Source: Metridium senile
Lineage: Eukaryota > Cnidaria > Anthozoa > Actiniaria > Metridiidae
Assembly (NCBI GenBank): GCA_949775045.1
Contig: OX459103.1
Location: 2,402,001 to 2,466,000 of the forward strand
Reading direction: 5' to 3'
Length of the DNA: 64,000 nucleotides
In this document: positions 14,701 to 26,700 of the stretch, one piece after another
Layout of the letters: the number at the start of each line of letters is the position of its first letter
Numbering within the stretch: position 1 is the first letter of the stretch
Notes under the pieces: generated by a model
The model's database searches: none
What the model saw: the letters and a program-made list of their open reading frames with translations, nothing else
What the model was told of the DNA's origin: nothing
Made by a program: the position numbers and the translations under genes

Positions 14701-17700
14701 AATGTAGGCAAAGCATGTCGGTCTTGGTAGTTTATGACTTTTGAGAATACTAGGACGATTGATACAAATTATTTAACATAAGAATGTAGGAAAAGCATGT
14801 CGGTCTTGGTAGTATATGACTTTTGAGAATACTAGGACGATTGATACAAATTATTTAACAAATGAATGTAGGCAAAGCATGTCGGTCTTGGTAGTTTATG
14901 ACTTTTGAGAATACTAGGACGATTGATACAAATTATTTAACAAATGAATATAGGAAAAGCATGTCGGTCTTGGTAGTTTATGACTTTTGAGAATACTAGG
15001 ACGATTGATACAAATTATTTAACAAAAGAATGTAGGCAAAGCATTTCGGTCTTGGTAGTTAATAATAATAATTTAATAATTTATTTACTTAATATAGCGC
15101 TTTTTAACATTAAAATGATCAAGAGCGCTTTACATGAATAAGTCAATAAAATATAAATATACAACATATGAATAATTACTATAAATATTAATATATAAAA
15201 ATCCAATACTAAAAAACGAAATACTAAGTGGAAATATTCTAAATGGAAATATTCTAAATAAAAATAACTAAGTTAAATTCACTAAAAACTACTTGTTATA
15301 AGCTATATTAAAAAGATGTGTCTTAAGCTGTTTCTTAAAAATGCTAAGTGATTTTATTTCCCGAATTTGTACAGGAAGGCTGTTCCACAGTGTGGGGGCA
15401 GCAGCATAGAAAGAACGCGCCCCTAGTGTCGATAGCATACGCCCCTTAGGACGATCCAAGACTAAAGTGTTGTTAGACCTTAATGAATATGCAGAACAGG
15501 ACCTAATGGACACCAAATCACTTATATAGCTAGGCGAGATGTTATATATAGCCTTGAATGTAATTGTTAAAATCTTAAACTGAATACGATAAAAGACAGG
15601 TAGCCAATGAAGGTTGTAGAGTACAGGCGTGATATGGTCATACTTTCTAGCGTTCATTATTAACCTAGCGGCAGTGTTCTGGACCCTCTGCAATTTACAG
15701 ATCTGATATTTAGGCAGGCCATAGAGTAAGCTATTACAATAGTCAAGTCGTGACGTAACAAAAGCATGAACTAATGTTTTAAGACAATCCTGAGAAAGAT
15801 ATTTTGAGATCCGTCGAATATTGTGAATATGATAAAAAGCAGCCTTACAAATTTGATTAACCTGAGGATCCATACTAAGTGAATTGTCAATAATAGTACC
15901 CAAGTTCCTGACATTTACAGAAGGATCAATTGTATGTTCGCCAACATTAAGAACTGACGGATTTAATTTATTAAGTTGTTGGCGAGTTCCAATTACCAGG
16001 AATTCTGTTTTGTCATCGTTGAGCAACAGCCTGCTATCAATTAGCCAGTTCCTAAGGTCTTGAATACACTGCTCCATAGCATGAAGGGCGTCGGCTTGTG
16101 CGTTGGCACCATCAGGCTTGAAACTAATGTATAGTTGAGTGTCATCAGCATAACAGTGAGCCCGAGGAAGATGACGTTCTATAACCTTGAACAACGAAGA
16201 GGTGTAAATAACAAAGAGAAGAGGGCCAAGACAAGATCCCTGTGGTACACCGCAGTTTAGATGGAATTGCTTGGACAGAGAACCATCAATACAAACTTGT
16301 TGACATCGACCAGACAGATAGGAGCGAAACCAGTCAAGCGTAACGCCACGCATACCAATGTCCCTGTCAAGCCTTTCCAACAGAATGTCATGATTGACGG
16401 TGTCGAAGGCCGCGCTAAGATCTAGAAGCACCAACAGTGTGACATGCTGAGAGTTCATGTCTAGAAGAACATCATTCATCACTCTCAGCAAGGCTGTTTC
16501 AGTACTGTGGTGCTGGCGGTACGATGACTGTAGCTCGGGGTACAAGGAATTAATGACCATATGCCCATGCGTTTGTTGGAATACGGCCTTTTCAGTAAGT
16601 TTAGAAATGTACTGAAGGTTACTTACAGGGCGATAGTTCTTGAATATCAAATCGAGTCCGAGCTTCTTCAGTAAGGGACGAACCAGCGCACATTTCCATT
16701 GGTCGGCAAATGTACCCGCCTGAAGCGATAAATTGATGATCTTAGTTATTACCGGCAACAAGACATCAATGCAGCTGATTACAAGTGTCGTTGGTATAGG
16801 ATCAAGCAAGCATGACTTTTTGGGCGTGGCCTCAATTAGTTTCCGAACATCCGATTCACTTAGCGTGTTGAACTTCTCAATAGATTGAACCTCAGGAAAG
16901 TCAAAAGAGGCCTCACTGGCAATACGAGGACGCGCGGCCGATGCCATGTTGTCTAGATTGTTGTGACTGATTTTTATCTTGTGAGCAAAAAAGTCTCCAA
17001 ATTTATTGGCGAGGACAACCTTGTCATCAAATTGAGGATACTGAATCTCATTCTCCCTTCCAAGCAGCCTTTTTGTTGCTGAAAACAGTTTCCTCTGATC
17101 ATTACTATTGTCCTCAATGAAGCCTTTGTAAAATGCTTTGCGTGCCTCGTTCATAAGAGTATTAGTATGGTTCTTGGCAACTTTATATGCAAGCAAATCA
17201 ACCTCCAATCCAGTACGCCGCCATTTCCTTTCCGCTCTGCGCCTCTGTCTCCTAGCATCCTTTATGTCCTCGTTGAACCATGGCACAAGGGGCCTTGCCG
17301 GTATAGTTTTGGTGACAAGCGGTGCATGCCGGTAAAGGGCAGACGCAAGAGTAGACTGATAGCAATCAACAAGTTCACCCAATGTATCCGGGGTATTCGT
17401 GCATAAGTTCGATGAAGAAATATCATTAGACAAAGCTTCAATATCAACGTCAACGTCAACGACTTTAGTTTATGACTTTTGAGAATACCAGGACGATTGA
17501 TACAAATTATTTAACATAAGAATGTAGGCAAAGCATTTCGGTCTTGGTAGTATATGACTTTTGAGAATACTAGGACGATTGATACAAATTATTTAACAAA
17601 AGAATATAGGAAAAGCATGTCGGTCTTGGTAGTTTATGACTTTTGAGAATACTAGGACGATTGATACAAATTATTTAACAAAAGAATATAGGAAAAGCAT

Positions 17701-20700
17701 GTCGGTCTTGGTAGTATATGACTTTTGAGAATACCAGGACGATTGATACAAATTATTTAACATAAGAATGTAGGAAAAGCATGTCGGTCTTGGTAGTATA
17801 TGACTTTTGAGAATACTAGGACGATTGATACAAATTATTTAACATAAGAATGTAGGAAAAGCATGTCGGTCTTGGTAGTATATGACTTTTGAGAATACTA
17901 GGACGATTGATACAAATTATTTAACAAATGAATGTAGGCAAAGCATGTCGGTCTTGGTAGTTTATGACTTTTGAGAATACTAGGACGATTGATACAAATT
18001 ATTTAACAAATGAATATAGGAAAAGCATGTCGGTCTTGGTAGTTTATGACTTTTGAGAATACTAGGGCGATTGATACAAATTATTTAACAAAAGAATATA
18101 GGAAAAGCATGTCGGTCTTGGTAGTTTATGACTTTTGAGAATACTAGGACGATTGATACAAATTATTTAACAAAAGAATATAGGAAAAGCATGTCGGTCT
18201 TGGTAGTATATGACTTTTGAGAATACCAGGACGATTGATACAAATTATTTAACAAAAGAATATAGGAAAAGCATGTCGGTCTTGGTAGTATATGACTTTT
18301 GAGAATACTAGGACGATTGATACAAATTATTTAACATAAGAATGTAGGAAAAGCATGTCGGTCTTGGTAGTATATGACTTTTGAGAATACTAGGACGATT
18401 GATACAAATTATTTAACATAAGAATGTAGGAAAAGCATGTCGGTCTTGGTAGTATATGACTTTTGAGAATACTAGGACGATTGATACAAATTATTTAACA
18501 TAAGAATGTAGGAAAAGCATGTCGGTCTTGGTAGTATATGACTTTTGAGAATACTAGGACGATTGATACAAATTATTTAACATAAGAATATAGGAAAAGC
18601 ATGTCGGTCTTGGTAGTATATGACTTTTGAGAATACCAGGACGATTGATACAAATTATTTAACAAAAGAATGTAGGCAAAGCATGTCGGTCTTGGTAGTT
18701 TATGACTTTTGAGAATACTAGGACGATTGATACAAATTATTTAACAAATGAATGTAGGAAAAGCATGTCGGTCTTGGTAGTATATGACTTTTGAGAATAC
18801 TAGGACGATTGATACAAATTATTTAACAAATGAATGTAGGAAAAGCATGTCGGTCTTGGTAGTATATGACTTTTGAGAATACTAGGACGATTGATACAAA
18901 TTATTTAACAAATGAATGTAGGCAAAGCATGTCGGTCTTGGTAGTTTATGACTTTTGAGAATACTAGGACGATTGATACAAATTATTTAACAAATGAATA
19001 TAGGAAAAGCATGTCGGTCTTGGTAGTTTATGACTTTTGAGAATACTAGGGCGATTGATACAAATTATTTAACAAAAGAATATAGGAAAAGCATGTCGGT
19101 CTTGGTAGTTTATGACTTTTGAGAATACTAGGACGATTGATACAAATTATTTAACAAAAGAATATAGGAAAAGCATGTCGGTCTTGGTAGTATATGACTT
19201 TTGAGAATACTAGGACGATTGATACAAATTATTTAACAAAAGAATATAGGAAAAGCATGTCGGTCTTGGTAGTATATGACTTTTGAGAATACTAGGACGA
19301 TTGATACAAATTATTTAACATAAGAATGTAGGAAAAGCATGTCGGTCTTGGTAGTATATGACTTTTGAGAATACTAGGACGATTGATACAAATTATTTAA
19401 CATAAGAATGTAGGAAAAGCATGTCGGTCTTGGTAGTATATGACTTTTGAGAATACTAGGACGATTGATACAAATTATTTAACATAAGAATGTAGGAAAA
19501 GCATGTCGGTCTTGGTAGTATATGACTTTTGAGAATACTAGGACGATTGATACAAATTATTTAACATAAGAATGTAGGAAAAGCATGTCGGTCTTGGTAG
19601 TATATGACTTTTGAGAATACTAGGACGATTGATACAAATTATTTAACAAATGAATGTAGGCAAAGCATGTCGGTCTTGGTAGTTTATGACTTTTGAGAAT
19701 ACTAGGACGATTGATACAAATTATTTAACAAATGAATATAGGAAAAGCATGTCGGTCTTGGTAGTATATGACTTTTGAGAATACTAGGACGATTGATACA
19801 AATTATTTAACAAATGAATGTAGGCAAAGCATGTCGGTCTTGGTAGTTTATGACTTTTGAGAATACTAGGACGATTGATACAAATTATTTAACAAAAGAA
19901 TATAGGAAAAGCATGTCGGTCTTGGTAGTATATGACTTTTGAGAATACTAGGACGATTGATACAAATTATTTAACAAATGAATATAGGAAAAGCATGTCG
20001 GTCTTGGTAGTATATGACTTTTGAGAATACTAGGACGATTGATACAAATTATTTAACAAATGAATGTAGGCAAAGCATGTCGGTCTTGGTAGTTTATGAC
20101 TTTTGAGAATACTAGGACGATTGATACAAATTATTTAACAAAAGAATGTAGGCAAAGCATTTCGGTCTTGGTAGTATATGACTTTTGAGAATACTAGGAC
20201 GATTGATACAAATTATTTAACAAATGAATATAGGAAAAGCATGTCGGTCTTGGTAGTTTATGACTTTTGAGAATACTAGGACGATTGATACAAATTATTT
20301 AACAAAAGAATGTAGGCAAAGCATGTCGGTCTTGGTAGTTTATGACTTTTGAGAATACTAGGACGATTGATACAAATTATTTAACATAAGAATGTAGGAA
20401 AAGCATGTCGGTCTTGGTAGTATATGACTTTTGAGAATACTAGGACGATTGATACAAATTATTTAACATAAGAATGTAGGCAAAGCATTTCGGTCTTGGT
20501 AGTATATGACTTTTGAGAATACCAGGACGATTGATACAAATTATTTAACAAAAGAATATAGGAAAAGCATGTCGGTCTTGGTAGTATATGACTTTTGAGA
20601 ATACTAGGACGATTGATACTAATTATTTAACATAAGAATGTAGGAAAAGCATGTCGGTCTTGGTAGTATATGACTTTTGAGAATACTAGGACGATTGATA

Positions 20701-23700
20701 CAAATTATTTAACAAATGAATGTAGGAAAAGCATGTCGGTCTTGGTAGTATATGACTTTTGAGAATACTAGGACGATTGATACAAATTATTTAACAAATG
20801 AATGTAGGAAAAGCATGTCGGTCTTGGTAGTATATGACTTTTGAGAATACTAGGACGATTGATACAAATTATTTAACAAAAGAATGTAGGAAAAGCATGT
20901 CGGTCTTGGTAGTATATGACTTTTGAGAATACTAGGACGATTGATACAAATTATTTAACATAAGAATGTAGGAAAAGCATGTCGGTCTTGGTAGTATATG
21001 ACTTTTGAGAATACTAGGACGATTGATACAAATTATTTAACATAAGAATGTAGGCAAAGCATTTCGGTTTTGGTAGTTTATGACGCTATAATGCAAATGG
21101 ACTATTCTGAAACTCACAAACGTATGTATAACCCGTTGTGGTGGATGTTTTAATATTGTCCATTATCATCACCGTCATGGTTACGGTAACTACATCATTA
21201 TCACTATCAGCATCAGCATCATATGCATCATACATTATCATAATCATTTATCGGCACCAGCATCGTTATCAACATCATCACCACCACGTCATAATAATAA
21301 TAAATAATCTTTAATGAGGATGCCATCGTCACCTTGCGGTGATTTACAGAAGGGTCCTAAAATAATAAAAATCTAAATAAATAATTTTACACATATATTA
21401 TATCTAAAAATTACAACATTTAATAAATAATATAATCATAGTCCAAAAATTATCCTAGTGTAAAAAAAAAACTATAAATTCAAATGATTGATGTAATTAA
21501 TTACATCATGCTTAAGAATTTTATTTCTTAAATAATACTTAATTTGACGTCACCACCATTACCATCGTCATCATCATCACCATCATTATAGCCAACTTTT
21601 CACTACTATTATTATAAATATGGTAATTCAAACTTACTAAAACATTAATTATTCCTGTTTTCTCGTTATCTATAGATGCGCCACAAGTTACCATTGTACC
21701 AAGAGTGCGCAAGGTAAAACCAGGCCAGACCGCTGAGTTCAGTTGCATTGCTAGTGGATCTCCTGTACCGGACGTATCATGGCATCGTTTAAGCAAGCCA
21801 CTGCCCGTCTCTCATATGATTCACGGAAGAGATATTGTGATATCTAATATCACAGAGAATGATGTTGGTATCTACATTTGCCGTGCTACTAACATGGAGG
21901 GCATCTCTGAAACGTCTGCCAATCTGATACTGAAAGGTATGTTTAGGATACTGCTTTCAATTAAAGCAAAAACACTTGTGAGATTAATCGAGGAATGTCC
22001 AGTACTGGCCTATGGGGTCCCTTGTCCTTCCTCCTGTGTCCCCTTGTCCCCTAGGGGATATGAGAGACACGTTGGGACAAAGGGTATGTCCACTTACGAC
22101 ATGGGACAGTCAAGGGATCTCTAGGGGATTCTTAGGGGACAAGGGACACAGGAGGTAAGACAGGGGAAACCGTAGGCCAGTTCTGGACATGAGTGGATTA
22201 CTCTCACCAGTGAAATAGGCTTTTTGCAACAACAGGTCACGTGACCTTACTCCTTTTAAATCGAACAGCTGTGTCAAAATGAACATCAGAAATTAAAAGA
22301 GAACCTCAACATTAATAAAAAGGCGAAATTTAAGCTCATAAAATGTAACACAAGGTAAATGGCATTAAATATAAAATTCACTATTTTACAAGGATTTTGA
22401 TGATGATTATGATAGTGTTGATAACGATGATTTTAATAATATTGATGTGATGGTGATGATGACAAACGATATATAATATTGACTAATGACTATGATAACA
22501 ATATTTAATTTCAGGTCAAATTCCTCGCTTCGAACAGAATCCATTATCATACATGGCATTGTCAACACTAACCAGAGAACCACAAAACTTCACCATAGAA
22601 ATATACTTCTCTCCTGAGATCGCTGACGGACTGATTTTCTACAACGACCAACGAGACAACGATTCCATCGGTGACTTCATCTCCTTTGGAATGTCAGCTG
22701 GATTCGCAGAGTTTAGATTTGACTTAGGTTCACGTGGTCCTGCTGTCATACGTAGTAGATACACTTTAACTCTCTACAATTGGTATGCCGTGAAGCTGAC
22801 TCGACACGGTAACGAAGGGACTTTACAAGTCAATGATATGGCAATTCGTAAAGGAATGTCTAAAGGAGAGACGTCTCAGTTGAATCTTAACCAGCCATTT
22901 TACATTGGAGGTGTTGCTAACTTTAGTATGATAAGTGATATGACAGGATTCAGTAAAGGATTTATTGGCTGTGTTAGTTATATTACTGTTGATGGGCAGT
23001 ATGTGGATCTTAGTGAGTATAGTTGCACTGTTAACATTAATTTGTACGCTTATATCTGAGAATCCATCACCCTAATGACATATGTCCTTCCTTCCTTCCT
23101 TCCTTCCTTCCTTCCTTCCTTCCTTCCTTCCTTCCTTCCTTCCTTCCTTCCTTCCTTCCTTCCTTCCTTCCTTCCTTCCTTCCTTCCTTCACTAATTTAT
23201 TGACCTACTCGTTCATTCGTAGTTACTCCTTTCTCGTTTCTTTCTTTTTCTCTCACCATCCTCCAGTTCTTCCTTCCTTCCTTCATCCTTCCCTCCAATT
23301 TTTGAATTAACAATCTTTCAATGTCACCTCCTTTGCTTCTCTCCTTTTATGTTGTTTCTTACACATTCTGCATCTCGTCAAGTCATTATTACTTTTTTGA
23401 CCAAAATTTGTAATTAATTCAGAACTAGCTAACTGACTTGTTTAGCCTTATTGTTATTTCTAACCTGAGTATCAGGCCCTTGGGGAGGGGGCGGGGAGGG
23501 ACTGGGGGAGAGAGAAGAGGGAAAAGGAGTTAGCGTGTACTAAATTCAGTTATTTAATTTATGTTAATTAGCTTGTACAAAATTAGTACTAAATAAATCA
23601 TTGTCATTGTCATTGCCTCAACACAACCATCATATTTTTTCTCAGAAAGACCAAGTGAACGAGTTGGTATTTCTGATTGTGAGCCATGTGCTAGTAACCC

Positions 23701-26700
23701 CTGTGAAAATGCTGGTACATGTCTGGAAACATTTGAACAACCAGGTTTCAAATGCCAGTGTAGACAAGATTTTACTGGTCGTACTTGTAAGTTTTACAGT
23801 AATGGCTGCCATCCTAACGCTTGCCAGAACGGACGATGTGTGAACCTGGACGACGGTAGATATAAATGTGTTTGTACTGTTGGGTTTACTGGTCCACGCT
23901 GTGAGCAAGGTGAGGGTATTATCGATTGCTACCTGTGTTTTTCCTTAATGTATTTACTTTTTCATTGTTCCCTGCTTCTCTACTGGCTGGCTTGTTTGCT
24001 TTTGTTAGCTTTATTCGTTGCACCTTTGCTTGCCTGCTTGCCTGCTTGCCTGCTTGCCTGCTTGCCTGCTTGTTATCTAGTGTATAGAATTTGTATAGGT
24101 TTTATCCGTTGGATAGGGATTTATCCGGTGGATAGCGCTATTCAGGCTTTGTACAATCGGCCATTTGTGAAATGATTGATCTTTCGTTCTTTTTACTGGT
24201 TAATTGATACTTTTGTATCTATATTTTCAGGAACAAAGATCGAGACTCCAATGTTCGAAGGCACATCCTACATTTCCTACCCAAGCATCCAAGGAGCCTT
24301 ACTAGACGTTAAACTGAGCATGCGCTTCATGGCTCACAAAAATCTTAACATGTTGTTACTGTTTAATGGACAGAACGACTACCCATCTGCAGGAGATTTT
24401 ATATCCATCGCTATCATCGACGGCAAGGTTGAATTCCGTTACAACTTAGGTAGTGGATCAGCGGTTATTCGAAGTAGTAAAAACATCACTACAGGGACAT
24501 GGCATAATATTGTGGTTGAACGTTTACAACGCGACGGATCATTGACTCTTGATACTGAGCCCGCGATCAAAGACGAAGCACCTTGTTGTAGCGTCGGACT
24601 AAACGTTGCTTTACCGCTGTACATCGGAGGAGTGTCGAATCTTACGACCATTGACGCGAAAATGCTCGGCGTCGAATCGGGATTCTTCGGCTGCATTTCG
24701 GACGTTACCATTGACGACAGTGAAATCGACTTAGTGAACTCCTACCTGGACATGCGCAATGTGAGGCAGTGTAAAGACTGTTTAGAGCCGTGTCAGATTC
24801 GACCGTGTGTCAATAATGGCACGTGCATGGCGCAAGGATCGACGGGATACTATTGTGTGTGCGCGCAAGGTTTTACTGGGAAAAACTGCGAGTTTTCTTT
24901 AGTTGGACCAGGAAAGAACCGCACCTGTCTAAATGGTGGACTATCCTTCCCCCCGTCGGGACGAGTTTGTGATTGCTCATTAGGTTTTGGAGGCGAAAGG
25001 TGTGAGAGTGGTAAGTTAACTTAATTTTGATTGTAATGGCAGTCTATTAATGATGTCCCATAGTGAAGAAAAACGCCGGTTTTCAAAGAAAACAACAATG
25101 GCGGCTGATTCGCGATTTCTTGTGGTTTTCTTATTTTAAGTTTCATGTACCATTTGATGGATACTAAAACAATTTGACCTATCGACTTCATATTCATATG
25201 TATAGCCCATTCGGCCTACTACCTCGCGTGAGCTATTGATTATACATACATGAGAATAATGCATGTATAATGCTTGGATGATCAATGTTTAAAAAAAAAA
25301 AAAATGCTTTGCATGTAAACTTCTAAGTTCAAATATAAAAGCTACATTTTTGTTACTTTTGTATAGTTGTGCAGCTAGTAGACACGGTATCATTCTCAGG
25401 AGATGGCTATATGCAATATTCCAAAACTGTCATGAAAAGACTGTAAGTAAAACTATTTTTATTCTTTTTATTATTATGATAGTAATGATCGATAATGATG
25501 ATGACGATGATAATGATTATGATTGTTATGATGATGATAATGATGATTGGCAAGCTTGATTAATATTATGATTGTAATTAATGATTAATATTATGATTGA
25601 TGATGATGATGAAGATAACGATGATTAATATTATTATTGTAATGATGATGATAATGATGATAATAACGGTAGTGAGGATGATTATCATTGATTATAATGA
25701 TGATGATAACGATGATGATTATTATTATGATTATGATTATGATGATAATGTTGGTTGTATGTGTAAACGTCCTTTTTTCCTTGTAGTTTTGGTAAACTTG
25801 AAAGTATTACGCTAAACATCAAAACAAAGTCACGTGACGGACTTATTTATTGGCAAGGACAGGTTAGTAACTACAAGTAGAGACATCAATCAATCACTCA
25901 ATCAACCAACCAAGAAATCAATCATTCAAACAAGCTATCAATCAGGCAATAATTATATCAGTCAATCAATCAAGCAATTAAGTAATGATGTGTGCAAGAA
26001 CTAGGCAACTCTCTATTGTTCTGCGGCAAAGCAACCTCACACATAAGAATGTCTCAGTTTTCAGTCTGAAAGTGTATCAGCCTATCGGTAACACATTTTA
26101 AAAATAAAATGTGCAAAAACAAAGTTTCTTTTGTACTAAAAGATCTCGTCCAATCATAAGCGCTCCAAACAATAGCCAAAAGACGTTTACAATTTGATAT
26201 GTTCCCCACATAGAAATTTTGATATATAAAGGATCAGGAAATCTTAGATGAAAAGGGAATCAGATATCAAATAAAATATTAAAAAATCCGCTTAGTTTTG
26301 AAATTATGGCAGATTTTCATGTTTTAACCAATGAGATGGACGGATTAGACAATGCACAATTAGCACCTTCTGCATTCCATTGCCGTTTGCCTGCCTACTT
26401 CTTACAAACATCATTACTTAATCAATCAATAAACCAATCACTTATTTAATAGGTTCTGGAAAGCTTGTTTACAACACAAATGAGTATAAATAGAAGTATA
26501 GAAATAAATACAAAGAGACAAATATTTGCTCTCCTACATATGTTATGCACGTTAGGATTTAAACCATTTCCTGCTGACACGTTTGGTATTTTTGTTTTCC
26601 TCAGAAAATCGGAGCATCTAAAGGAGATTACCTCTCCATTGGATTAGAAGATGGCTACGTACAACTTAGGTAAGTACACCATACCATACATTTGTGGTTT

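Noticed and set aside
13617..21083. CRISPR-like array
   Set aside because: Units are tandem head to tail with no unique spacers, in a eukaryotic intron: satellite DNA.
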